Origin: CALBJU01 sp965247125
GTDB lineage: Bacteria > Bacteroidota > Rhodothermia > Rhodothermales > UBA10348
Assembly: GCA_965247125.1 (NCBI GenBank)
Contig: CBDFGO010000002.1
Span: forward strand, 682,001 to 746,000
Length of the DNA: 64,000 bases
Reading direction: 5' to 3'
The translations under genes were made by a program, and so were the position numbers. The notes under the pieces are model-generated. The model saw only the letters and a list, made by a program, of their open reading frames with translations. It was not told the DNA's origin and made no database searches. Shown one piece after another: positions 41,717 to 51,138 of the stretch; positions within the stretch are counted from its first letter, which is position 1; each line of letters opens with the position of its first letter.

Positions 41717-44431
41717 TTGTTGAACAGAATCGTGCGGAGCCGAGCTCAAATAGTAATCGGTCTTTTGCTGGCTTCACTGGTTGCAGCCGGAAATCCGAAC
41801 TATGCGTTCTCGCAGGCCAAGGTGGGAGTAGACTCCGTTCGGGTCTACTCCTTTGTCTTCATCGGCATACCTATGCAGGAGGCGCTGGAAATCCTTATTT
41901 CCAATTCGAACATCCCGCTGTTTTTCGAGACCAGACTTGCGGAGGGCAAGACCAGCAATTGCCAGATTCATGACGCCGACCTGTCTTCTGTCCTCACGTG
42001 TGTTCTCAAGGGATCTGGACTCGATTATCTGCGGATGTCCAACGGCACCTTTGTGGTGACGCAGCAGGGACTTCAGCCACCAGCATTCGGCTCCATTTCC
42101 GGAATTATTGTTGATGGTGAAACGCAGTTGCCTGTGCGAGACGCTGCTGTTCTGTTACCAGATCAAGGGATTGGGACAGCGACAAACCGATCTGGCTGGT
42201 TCCAAATTCCGAAATTGTTGCCCGGACCAAATCAGATCATCGTAACTCGTGTGGCATACCAGGATACGCGTATTGAGGTAGATGTTGAACCTTGGAAAGC
42301 CTCCTCCGTGCGAGTACCAATTTATCTGGAGCTAGTCCATTCTCCTCCAATTGTGGTTGTCGGTCTCACCCTACGCCAGCCCTCTTCACGATTGGGGGCG
42401 AACATGCAGGAAACCGATCGCCTCACCAAACGTCCCGGAGGGATATATGCGGTCGTCAATAATCTCCAGTCTCTGCCTGGTCTGAGTTCCTCTCCAGCGC
42501 TTGGCGATCTTCACGTTCAGGGCAGTGGGTCCGGAAGCCACGAATATCTGCTGGACGAAGCGACCATTTATATGCCAATCAAGAACGGCGCCTTCATTGG
42601 ACCATTTTCACCGCTGGCGATACAAAACCTGGTCGTGCAGAAAGCGGGATTCCCAGCACGTACTGGCAGCCAGCTCGCAGGCTTCGTGGAAATCAGTCAA
42701 CGAGTCCCCAGTGCGGGCATCCCAGCGGTGACCGTGCAAGTGGACCCGCTGGCGATCAATGCTAGAATTGCGAATCGCTTCGCGTTGCGTTCCGGCCGTT
42801 CACTTGGTGTGTTAGTGTCTGCTCGCAAAAGCTTCGGTTCGGGTTTGCGACCTGGAAGTCTCGTGGACCAGTTCAAGCAATGGAGCCGACCAGACGTATT
42901 TCTGGCTGAACAACTCAACCTTCGAAACGAGACTGTAGCGAATGTCTTTAGACCCGTCGAGATTGACTTTACAGATTTCCACACGAGCGTGACTCTTGAT
43001 CTGGGACGCGCTCGTTCTATTTCGGCTTCGACCTACTACGGATTCAACGTGTTTGGGAGCGATTTATTTGAAGAATTTGGAGATGCTAAATCCCGACGGG
43101 CGGACGAATATCAGTGGACGAATCGCATGGCTCAGATTCGATATGAATGGGTGGCCGGCTCGAGTGCTTTCTTCCATATCGGGTTGTGGAAAAGTGATTA
43201 TCGATTGGAGCATCCTTTCTCTACCAATCCGCTCGATCTATCAGATGGAACCCCAAATGCCAGCGATTTCAACGAAATAGATCAATATGGCGGCAGACTT
43301 AGATCTGACTTTTCCGTTGGGAGCCGCTCGTTCATTTCAGCCGGGGTTTCCGCACGAATATCTGACAGTGATTTTACGGTCTCCACCCGTCCAGCGCTCC
43401 TCCGTCCTGACCTGACTACTACCCTCGTTCAGCCGTCCAGATGGTTGATCGGTGGATTTCTTGAAGACGCTTTGTCGTTTTCCGAGTTGTCATCGTTGAC
43501 CTTTGGCTCTCGATTCTCTTTCATACCATCGCATGGTCGAATCTATCTCGAACCCAGGATCTCGTGGAGGCAGGATGTACAAACATCCAAAGGAATGCCG
43601 TGGGCGTATCGATTTTCCAGCGGAATCTACAGACAGTACACCTCACAATTTGACCTGGCTCCCTACTCCGAAACGGCTCTGCTACCCAGCTTTCGACTCT
43701 GGATACCCGTCGGGAAGGAAGAAAAGCCGTCATACGCCTACCACCTGACGGCGGACATAGTCCTGCACCCGCGTTCGCAGGTGTCGCTCACGCTCGAATC
43801 CTTCCTGAAATACTCACCGCGAAAAATAATCCTGGATTACTCCAGACTTGCTGAGGGTCCTACAACCGAAGCCAGATCCCGTATCGTCGGCGGAGCAGCA
43901 TCTGGTACGTGGAGCAGCCGATCTATTCAGCTCGAAGGCACCTACTCGTTCGAATTGAGTCAGATTCAACAGCCCTCTCGATTCGAGGGTGCATGGATAA
44001 GTGCGCCATGGGAAGCTCCACACAGATTCAGTTTTTCGCTTGACACAACTGTCCTACCAAATCTTAGCATCAATCTTCTGGGCAGGGTTATTGCTGGCCG
44101 CACGTGGGCGTACCGACTCTCGTACTACAACTACCTTCCACTCACTTCTGCCGCCGAGGAAATAGCCGAGTTGGATCTTTCTCATCCCGAAGAACACAAG
44201 ATTCCGGCTTTTGCACAGTTCGACGCTGGGCTTACGTACAATCTAACGATCGATCCGCTACAGCTTCAGTTCAGCTTTGTTGTGCTAAACGTACTCGATC
44301 GCCAAAACGTCGTGGATTTGATGATCGAAGATGTGTCCGCTGAAGTTGGGGCCGCAGGGAATCCTTCGTCGCGGTTCAGCCGAACTGCCCTGCCCAGACT
44401 GTTTCTCTTGTCTCTCCAGATTTCCCTCTGA
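41717..44431 (+). CDS. TonB-dependent receptor with STN signalling domain
   Basis: 904 residues. The start is TTG; the nearest ATG is closed by a stop at once. A signal peptide ends near NYAFSQA. Then come an STN domain about 36-115 (IGIPMQEALEILISNS; IHDADLSSVLTCVLKGSGLDY), a carboxypeptidase-regulatory-like domain about 125-205 (SGIIVDGETQLPVRDAAV), a plug about 220-340 (VQGSGSGSHEYLLDEATIY) and a beta-barrel. The STN domain signals to FecR, so this receptor probably regulates the locus as well as transporting. No SusD partner follows. The substrate is unknown. Confidence 0.9.
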   Translation: MLNRIVRSRAQIVIGLLLASLVAAGNPNYAFSQAKVGVDSVRVYSFVFIGIPMQEALEILISNSNIPLFFETRLAEGKTSNCQIHDADLSSVLTCVLKGSGLDYLRMSNGTFVVTQQGLQPPAFGSISGIIVDGETQLPVRDAAVLLPDQGIGTATNRSGWFQIPKLLPGPNQIIVTRVAYQDTRIEVDVEPWKASSVRVPIYLELVHSPPIVVVGLTLRQPSSRLGANMQETDRLTKRPGGIYAVVNNLQSLPGLSSSPALGDLHVQGSGSGSHEYLLDEATIYMPIKNGAFIGPFSPLAIQNLVVQKAGFPARTGSQLAGFVEISQRVPSAGIPAVTVQVDPLAINARIANRFALRSGRSLGVLVSARKSFGSGLRPGSLVDQFKQWSRPDVFLAEQLNLRNETVANVFRPVEIDFTDFHTSVTLDLGRARSISASTYYGFNVFGSDLFEEFGDAKSRRADEYQWTNRMAQIRYEWVAGSSAFFHIGLWKSDYRLEHPFSTNPLDLSDGTPNASDFNEIDQYGGRLRSDFSVGSRSFISAGVSARISDSDFTVSTRPALLRPDLTTTLVQPSRWLIGGFLEDALSFSELSSLTFGSRFSFIPSHGRIYLEPRISWRQDVQTSKGMPWAYRFSSGIYRQYTSQFDLAPYSETALLPSFRLWIPVGKEEKPSYAYHLTADIVLHPRSQVSLTLESFLKYSPRKIILDYSRLAEGPTTEARSRIVGGAASGTWSSRSIQLEGTYSFELSQIQQPSRFEGAWISAPWEAPHRFSFSLDTTVLPNLSINLLGRVIAGRTWAYRLSYYNYLPLTSAAEEIAELDLSHPEEHKIPAFAQFDAGLTYNLTIDPLQLQFSFVVLNVLDRQNVVDLMIEDVSAEVGAAGNPSSRFSRTALPRLFLLSLQISL

Positions 44432-44511
44432 CGACCTTACGCAGTTTCCCGTTCAGGATTGTCAGTATTTAGAAAGGACGAGATTCGCTGCAACCAGATC
44501 CGAACCCCCAA

Positions 44512-46866
44512 ATGGGGCTATCCCATCTGATGAACCCCCACCCTGCACGTGTGCTGACTCCCCTGCGTTTCATACTGCCCTTGCGTCTCATACCCATTGT
44601 GTTGACAATTCTGTTGCTCGTTCCTGAAGCCGCTGCGCAGCGAACAACCATCAGTGGGACGATCACGGATGGCGACAACGGCGAATTCTTGATCGGTGCG
44701 CATATCATTGCACTGAATGACGATCGCGGAGCAGTCAGCAATGAGTACGGCTTCTATTCTCTGACTCTACCGCGGCAGGACAGCGTGGTCATCGTTTTTT
44801 CTTTTCTCGGATTTCAGCCGGCGATCAAGAAGGTGGTTCTGATCGATAATCTGGTTCTCGACGTGGAATTGCGTATCAGAGCCGCCACCCTGGAAGAAAT
44901 TACCGTCGCCGCGGACAAACTGGATGATTTCAATGTCACCTCCACTCAAATGGGAGTGGTGGACGTACCCATTCGAGTTGTCGAACAATTTCCTGCCATC
45001 CTCGGAGAGCCGGATGTGCTCAAAGTCATCCAGCTGCTACCTGGCGTCCAGTCTGGAAACGAAGGCACGACGGGATTCCACGTCCGTGGTGGTAACACGG
45101 ATCAGAATCTGGTTCAACTGGACGAGGCGACGGTATACAATCCAAATCACCTGTTTGGCTTGTTCAGCACCTTCAATACGCGAACTCTCAACAGCGTAAA
45201 TCTAATCAAAGGGGGCTTTCCCGCCCAATATGGTGGTAGACTCTCTTCTGTGCTTGAGATCGCAATGCGAGAGGGGAACCAGTACCGTTACGAAGGCCAA
45301 GCCGGGATTGGCCTGGTGGCCTCACACGGTACGTTTGAGGGGCCATTCGGAAAGAAGAACGGATCATTCATCGTATCCGCGCGACGAAGTTACCTGGATC
45401 TGGTTGCCCGTCCATTCCAGAAGAAGGGACAGCGCAATATCTACTATTTCTACGATGTCAATTCAAAGATCAACTATCGGCTGAGCGCTCAAGACAGGGT
45501 GTATTTGAGCTACTTCCGAGCTCGGGACGTCGCAGAATATGTTGATGTGAGCGGCCTGGGCAACGGTGTCAACTTTGGAAATTCGACGGCGACGCTCCGC
45601 TGGAATCACATTTATGGAAGCAGGCTGTTCTCAAACGTGTCTCTGATTCGTAACACGTATTTCCTTGATGTTTCCTCCATCCAGGGCCAATTTTTTTCCC
45701 AGAACTATTCGGCCATCGAAGATCGAACGGCCAGCGCAGAATTTCAGTTCTTTCCGGGCTCGGGGCATAACATCCGGTTCGGCGCCATCTACATGGATCA
45801 CCTCTACAGCGCCACCGGCGAAGAGGGGGAGGTCATCAAGAATCTGGTCATCCCGGAGTTGAACAAGAACATCGTGGTGCCGCGGGAGACGGAGGAATGG
45901 GCGGTGTATCTTAACGACCGATGGGAAATATCGAGTCGTTTCGGGCTGAATCTAGGTGTTCGAATTCCTCAGTATCGGGCTGAAGACGCAACCTTCACCA
46001 ACGTGGAGCCCCGTGCATCCGTTCGTCTGGGGATAACGGATCATTCGTCCCTTAAGGTGTCCTACACCGTAATGAACCAGTACGCTCACCTGGTTCCGAG
46101 CACCACCGCATCGCTACCTACCGACATCTGGATTCCCTCAAGCGCCAACAGCGTTCCTCAACATTCGAGGCAGGCCTCAGTGGGGTACTTCCGCAATTTT
46201 CGTGACAATCGATACGAAGGCAGCATCGAAGTATACACCAAAACGATGCGGAACCAGGTCCTGTTCAGAGAAGGCACCCAGCTGTACAGCTATATCGATA
46301 TCGACAGTGAACTGACGTACGGAAAAGGCTCCAGCAGAGGAGCCGAATTATTCCTGAAAAAAAACGAGGGTCGACTGACCGGCTGGATATCGTACACACT
46401 TTCTCGAACCGATCAGAAGTTTCCAGAACTGAATGCCGGAAAGACATTTCCCTTCCGCTACGATCGAAGGCACAATGTTTCCATTACGGGAAATTATGAT
46501 CTGAGTTCGAGGTGGAAGCTGTCGGGTAATTTCGTATTCACGACCGGCGCCGCATATACCCTGCCACTGGGGCGGGTCTACTCCGCGCAGGGAGGCGACC
46601 TGTACGCGGGACTCTTCTACGACTATGAGCAGTTGAACAATTACCGGATGCGCCCCTATCACCGAATGGACATCTCGGCAACCTACTCTCTTCGTCCGAA
46701 ACGCGTCCGGAAGTCACAGCTCGTCTTCTCCGCCTACAACGTGTACAGCAGGACGAATGCATACTACGTCTTTCTGGACCTCGATCTTAAGACCCACGAG
46801 CCGATCGGCAAGGAAGTATCCCTCCTGCCCATCGTGCCCTCCATTTCTTACAACGTCTGGTTTTAA
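44512..46866 (+). CDS. TonB-dependent receptor without STN domain
   Basis: 784 residues (a second in-frame ATG at 44530 would also give a signal peptide, ending VPEAAAQ). A carboxypeptidase-regulatory-like domain (ISGTITDGDNGEFLIGAHI) follows directly, then a plug (TTGFHVRGGNTDQNLVQLDE, GGFPAQYGGRLSSVLEI) and a barrel ending SISYNVWF with a terminal aromatic. It lacks the STN domain of the receptor upstream, so it should transport but not signal to FecR. The DUF4249 gene starts 2 nt after its stop. Substrate unknown. Confidence 0.9.
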   Translation: MGLSHLMNPHPARVLTPLRFILPLRLIPIVLTILLLVPEAAAQRTTISGTITDGDNGEFLIGAHIIALNDDRGAVSNEYGFYSLTLPRQDSVVIVFSFLGFQPAIKKVVLIDNLVLDVELRIRAATLEEITVAADKLDDFNVTSTQMGVVDVPIRVVEQFPAILGEPDVLKVIQLLPGVQSGNEGTTGFHVRGGNTDQNLVQLDEATVYNPNHLFGLFSTFNTRTLNSVNLIKGGFPAQYGGRLSSVLEIAMREGNQYRYEGQAGIGLVASHGTFEGPFGKKNGSFIVSARRSYLDLVARPFQKKGQRNIYYFYDVNSKINYRLSAQDRVYLSYFRARDVAEYVDVSGLGNGVNFGNSTATLRWNHIYGSRLFSNVSLIRNTYFLDVSSIQGQFFSQNYSAIEDRTASAEFQFFPGSGHNIRFGAIYMDHLYSATGEEGEVIKNLVIPELNKNIVVPRETEEWAVYLNDRWEISSRFGLNLGVRIPQYRAEDATFTNVEPRASVRLGITDHSSLKVSYTVMNQYAHLVPSTTASLPTDIWIPSSANSVPQHSRQASVGYFRNFRDNRYEGSIEVYTKTMRNQVLFREGTQLYSYIDIDSELTYGKGSSRGAELFLKKNEGRLTGWISYTLSRTDQKFPELNAGKTFPFRYDRRHNVSITGNYDLSSRWKLSGNFVFTTGAAYTLPLGRVYSAQGGDLYAGLFYDYEQLNNYRMRPYHRMDISATYSLRPKRVRKSQLVFSAYNVYSRTNAYYVFLDLDLKTHEPIGKEVSLLPIVPSISYNVWF

Positions 46867-46868
46867 CC

Positions 46869-47786
46869 ATGTCACCGAAGCGTTCCATGAAATATCAGCT
46901 ATCCGCGCTGTGCGTGATGATTTTTTGCGTTGGTTGTGTCAAGACCATCACAGTGGATCCCGGGCCGTACGAGGACAAGGTCGCGATCGAGGGCCTGCTC
47001 TTGCCTGGCGAGGTCCCTACGATCTACTTAAACCGTACGGTACCATTCTTCGAGCGCTCGACAACGCCCTCCGAATTGTTCATCCCCAATGCCACGGTGA
47101 TTATTTCCTCTGTCTCAGGTGTCGACGAACTGGTCGCAGATTCCACCTACAACAGGTTCTCGTGTCGGTGGGAGCCGTCCTACCAGGGCTCGGTGGTTAT
47201 CGAGGAAGATGTTGAATACACGCTCAGCGTGTTGTGGAATGGTGAATCCTGGTCTGCAGTAACGGTCACAGACGTCGACGCAGTGACTATCACCGGCACC
47301 GACTATGTCGAGTCGTTCACCGACATCTTCGGTGGTCACGAAGGTGTGATTGTTGACTTCGACGACATCGTCGGACAGAACAACCAGTACCGGTTTCAGA
47401 TGGACCGACCCCTCAACAATACTCACGAGACAGTCGATGACTTCGAAATTTCAAGCTCCTGTCTGGCCGATGGAGAATCCTTCACGGTCCAGGAGTACGG
47501 CCGGTTCGTCTACTATGATACAGGCCTGGACGGTGCATCGATCAGGTTCGTGGTAGAGCCGGCATATACCCACTACAAGGATGATGTCGCTACGGTCTAC
47601 ATTCAGAGCCTAAATCGTGAGGTTGCCGATTATTACGATGTGTTGGACCGGCAGCGGGAAGCAAACATCAATCCGTTTTTCGAACCCGTCTTCCTAAAAA
47701 CGCAGATTGCGGGAGCAGTAGGCGTCTTTGGTGCAATCAACAGATCTCCGCCGGTGCACTATGTATTTCCTAAAGATGCGGGGTGA
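46869..47786 (+). CDS. DUF4249 family lipoprotein
   Basis: 305 residues with a lipoprotein signal (MKYQLSALCVMIFCVGC, Cys23 in a good lipobox). The opening VAIEGLLLPGEVPTIYLNRTVPF and the following Ig-like beta pattern match DUF4249, a family usually encoded directly after a TonB-dependent receptor in Bacteroidota, as here. It is likely an outer-membrane, surface-facing partner of the receptor, comparable in position to SusD but unrelated in sequence. No ligand is known. Confidence 0.82.
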   Translation: MSPKRSMKYQLSALCVMIFCVGCVKTITVDPGPYEDKVAIEGLLLPGEVPTIYLNRTVPFFERSTTPSELFIPNATVIISSVSGVDELVADSTYNRFSCRWEPSYQGSVVIEEDVEYTLSVLWNGESWSAVTVTDVDAVTITGTDYVESFTDIFGGHEGVIVDFDDIVGQNNQYRFQMDRPLNNTHETVDDFEISSSCLADGESFTVQEYGRFVYYDTGLDGASIRFVVEPAYTHYKDDVATVYIQSLNREVADYYDVLDRQREANINPFFEPVFLKTQIAGAVGVFGAINRSPPVHYVFPKDAG

Positions 47787-47887
47787 GAACGCAGCAGTCT
47801 TGACTCTTCGGAGTTTGCGGCCGTGGGTCCTTATGACTCTTTACCCAAATGCTTCCAGCTATCCAGCTACATACCGTGTATGAATCG

Positions 47888-48631
47888 ATGAAACGCGTTG
47901 ACCCCTCCATTTCCCTCGTGCTGACCAGTGCTGTTCATCTTGATAGGCCTTCCCGGGTGTGACTCAGCCACGACTGGACCTGAAATCACCAGTCTCCCAC
48001 TTCCCGATCCCGTGCGGACGAGCGATTTTTCTGCAACGGTCCAGACGTACAATCCCTACTTCCCGCTCGAGGTGGGACTGGTAACCACGATAGTGGGAAA
48101 CACGTCTCAGGGGCAGGAACGAATTCTGATCGAGGTAACGGATCGAAAAAATTGGTCCAGGGCGTGGTAACGACGATTATTCGTGACCGGGTGTGGTTGG
48201 AAGGTGAACTTATCGAAGACACGGATGACTGGTACGCCCAGGACAAAAATGGAAATGTCTGGTATTTCGGTGAGGATGTAAAAAACTATACAAATGGAGT
48301 TCTGACCGATCGAAGCGGTTCATGGGAGCACGGCGTCGACGGAGCACTGGCGGGGATCATCATGTTCAGGAACCCAAAGATTGGGAGCATATACCGTCAG
48401 GAGTACCTCCGGGGGCAAGCTGAAGATGTCGGACAAGTCCTGGCTCTCGAAGAAACCGTCGATGTGCCATTCGGAACCCTCACCGGATGCGTGAAAACCG
48501 AGGACACTACACCGCTGGAACCCGACGTGTTGGAATACAAGTATTTTTGTCCTGGAATAGGTGTCGCTCTGGAGATTGACGTCACGGAAAACAACACGCG
48601 CTTCGAATTGACCGAGGTGACCAGAAACTGA
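47888..48631 (+). pseudogene. Lipoprotein gene with two apparent frameshifts
   Basis: One reading frame broken into three pieces. ATG at 47888 gives MKRVDPSISLVLTS. Around 47929 the frame must shift by one base to continue into LFILIGLPGCDSATTG, which together make a normal lipoprotein signal with lipobox LPGC. At the A6 run 48146-48151 one base is missing, and the frame from 48152 continues to 48631 (VWLEGELIEDTDDWYAQDKN; GNVWYFGEDV). The joined protein would have about 245 residues with beta-rich tandem segments. I do not recognise the family. Either a decaying gene or assembly errors; it follows the DUF4249 gene and may belong to the same locus. Confidence 0.65.
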
Positions 48632-48637
48632 TTGTCT

Positions 48638-48704
48638 GATGGGGCGCCGGCGGATTAAAATGTGATCCTTCTACCTCCGTTGGACATGCCGCCGGCGCCT
48701 CATC
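48638..48704 (+). terminator. Long inverted repeat after the frameshifted lipoprotein gene
   Basis: Arms 48638-48653 and 48689-48704 pair over about 15 bases (GGCGCCGGCGG core) with one unpaired G and a 35-nt loop. It lies just after the last stop codon of the uptake locus and before polB, so it is a likely terminator. Confidence 0.55.
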
Positions 48705-48771
48705 GGCAAACCAGGATAATTCCTTCCATTCAGGCGTAGTCAGCTTCTCCCCCAGCTGTCCCCGCCCTGCC

Positions 48772-51138
48772 TTGAACGATCTCGATCTCCTTCTACATGG
48801 TCACGACGAAACCCAACGCATTGTCGCCGTCCACCCGGTGACAGATCGAACCTCCCGACGAGGCCTCGTTCACATTTATCGACGATCTGAAGACGGCCTG
48901 AGCGTCAAGCTGAAAGAAGAACCCTTTTACCCGTTTTTCTTCCTATCGGACGTGAAATGGCTGAAAGGCTTCGATCGCTCCAAGTTTCGCTATCAGCAGC
49001 TTGGTGGCCATTTGCACTTCAGCAATCTGATCGTCCTCTCGAACTGGAACGAATACTGGGATGCGCTGCGTCACGTAGAGCGACTCGCAACACCCGCCGG
49101 TGATACCGCACCAACGTACACCGTGCCTTCGCCGTCTCAGCAATATCTGATGCAAAGCGGACGGACCTGTTTCAAGGGGATGCGATTTGACGAACTCCAT
49201 CGCCTGCAGCTTGACATCGAGTGTATTTCCGAGCGGGAATTCCCCAATGCAGATCGACGAGCAGACCGGATCATTCTAATTGCCCTCTCGGACAATCGAG
49301 GGTGGAGAAAGGTACTCGGAACTCCGGAGTGGTCAGAAGAGCGCCTTCTCGATGAAACGGTTCGCATCATTCAGGAGCAGGATCCGGACATCATTGAGGG
49401 CCACAATATTTTTCGATTTGATTTTCCCTATCTGATGCGTCGATGTGCCATGCACGGCGTGCCGTTCGCGATCGGAAGGGATCGGTCCGAACCCCGTACT
49501 TTTTCTACCTCCATTCGATTTGCGGAGAGGAGTCTGGACTTTACGGCTCTGGATATCGTTGGTAGACACGTGGTTGATACGTTCTTCCTCGCGATGGCTT
49601 ACGACGTCATCAAGCGGGATTTACCCGGATATGGGTTGAAGGAGGTTGCCAGGTACTTCGGCTTTGCTCCCGCAGACCGCACCTATGTCGAGGGAGACAA
49701 GATCACGCAACTGTGGGAGGAAGATCCCGATACGGTGATCAGATATGCCGGGGATGATGTTATCGAGACGGAGCGTATCGCGCGCCACCTGTCCGAGTCG
49801 AACTTTTATCTGACCCAAATGCTGCCGATGGAGTACGGCCAGGTGGCGCGCGTCGGCCCGGCCGCCAAAATCGAATCCCTATTCGTGCGGGAGTATCTCA
49901 GGAAGAAGCATTCTTTGCCCCGATCTGAATGGGGCTCCCAGACTCACGGCGGATATACCAACATCTTTTTTACTGGAGTGACAGGCCCAATCGTCTACGC
50001 AGATGTAGAAAGTCTGTATCCCTCCGTCATGCTGAATTACGACATCTGTCCTGACAGAGATTTACTTAAGATCTTTCCCGCGCTGCTTGGTCGGCTGACC
50101 GCATTGCGCCTCGATGCCAAGCGTGCCATGTCAAATGCAGATTCAGACGAACTCAAAAGCGCCCTTGACGCCCGTCAGAACTCCTACAAGATCATCATCA
50201 ACAGTTTTTATGGCTTCCTCGGATTTTCAGCGGCGTTGTTCAACGACTATTCAGAAGCGGACCGCGTGGCGCTGACGGGCCAGAATATCCTGCTGTCGAT
50301 CATGAGGCTGGTTCAGGAGAGGGGCGGGCAAATAATTGAGGTCGATACAGATGGCGTGTTTTTCGTTCCCCCTGCCCACGTCCAGGCAGAGGAAATGGAA
50401 CGAGAGTTTCTGAACGATCTTAATGCCCGAATGCCGGACGGTATTCGAATCGGATTCGATGGTAGATATGAGCGCATGATGTCCTACAAGATGAAAAATT
50501 ATGCACTCATGGATTACGATGGGCTGATCAAGATGAAGGGGTCCTCTCTGGTCTCGCGTGCAACGGAACCGTTCGGAAGGAAATACGTGCGCGACTCCAT
50601 TCACCTCTTGCTCCATTCCAGCATTCAGGAGATGCATGAGTTGTATTTGATGATCAGGGATAAGATCACGGAGCACAGGTGGGAGCACGCTTATGAGTTT
50701 GCCCGCTCAGAAACTCTGAAAGAGAGCCTGGGCAAGTATCAGAGAGACGTCGAATCTGGAAAACGATCACGAAGCGCATCCTACGAACTGGCATTGAAGG
50801 AAGCATCTTCGAATCGGCAGCCCATCCGGAAGGGAGATCGAGTCTCGTTCTATATCACGGGTACTGGTGAAAGTGGGCCGGCATTCGAGAACGCAAAGCT
50901 GGCTTCAGCCTGGCGGCCTGAAGTGCCCGACGAGAACGTCAGTTACTATCTACGACGGCTAAACGAACTGTCATCCAAATTCGAACCCTTCTTCAAACCT
51001 CCCGACTACCGTGCTATCTTCTCCCAGGAGGACCTGTTTGGTTTCGATGCCTCTGATGTTTCCATCCAAAATCAGCAGTACCCTCTACCTGAGGAAATTG
51101 TCCCACCAACCCCTCTACCCGATGACGAAGAGTTTTAG
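48772..51138 (+). CDS. polB: Family B DNA polymerase (Pol II-like)
   Basis: 788 residues, TTG start. The 3'-5' exonuclease motifs are intact: LDIECIS (Exo I), GHNIFRFDFPYL (Exo II) and YAGDDVIET (Exo III). Polymerase motif A is VYADVESLYPSVM, motif B is KIIINSFYGFLGF and motif C is VDTDGVFF, with Gly where most family members have Ser (DTDS). Both catalytic Asp remain. It is about the length of E. coli Pol II (783 residues). The role is probably repair or lesion bypass. The last 17 nt overlap the next, functionally unrelated gene. Confidence 0.92.
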   Translation: MNDLDLLLHGHDETQRIVAVHPVTDRTSRRGLVHIYRRSEDGLSVKLKEEPFYPFFFLSDVKWLKGFDRSKFRYQQLGGHLHFSNLIVLSNWNEYWDALRHVERLATPAGDTAPTYTVPSPSQQYLMQSGRTCFKGMRFDELHRLQLDIECISEREFPNADRRADRIILIALSDNRGWRKVLGTPEWSEERLLDETVRIIQEQDPDIIEGHNIFRFDFPYLMRRCAMHGVPFAIGRDRSEPRTFSTSIRFAERSLDFTALDIVGRHVVDTFFLAMAYDVIKRDLPGYGLKEVARYFGFAPADRTYVEGDKITQLWEEDPDTVIRYAGDDVIETERIARHLSESNFYLTQMLPMEYGQVARVGPAAKIESLFVREYLRKKHSLPRSEWGSQTHGGYTNIFFTGVTGPIVYADVESLYPSVMLNYDICPDRDLLKIFPALLGRLTALRLDAKRAMSNADSDELKSALDARQNSYKIIINSFYGFLGFSAALFNDYSEADRVALTGQNILLSIMRLVQERGGQIIEVDTDGVFFVPPAHVQAEEMEREFLNDLNARMPDGIRIGFDGRYERMMSYKMKNYALMDYDGLIKMKGSSLVSRATEPFGRKYVRDSIHLLLHSSIQEMHELYLMIRDKITEHRWEHAYEFARSETLKESLGKYQRDVESGKRSRSASYELALKEASSNRQPIRKGDRVSFYITGTGESGPAFENAKLASAWRPEVPDENVSYYLRRLNELSSKFEPFFKPPDYRAIFSQEDLFGFDASDVSIQNQQYPLPEEIVPPTPLPDDEEF

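Noticed and set aside
48146..48151. Programmed frameshift at the A6 run
   Set aside because: A second break in the same gene near 47929 lacks a slippery site. Decay or assembly error explains both breaks.
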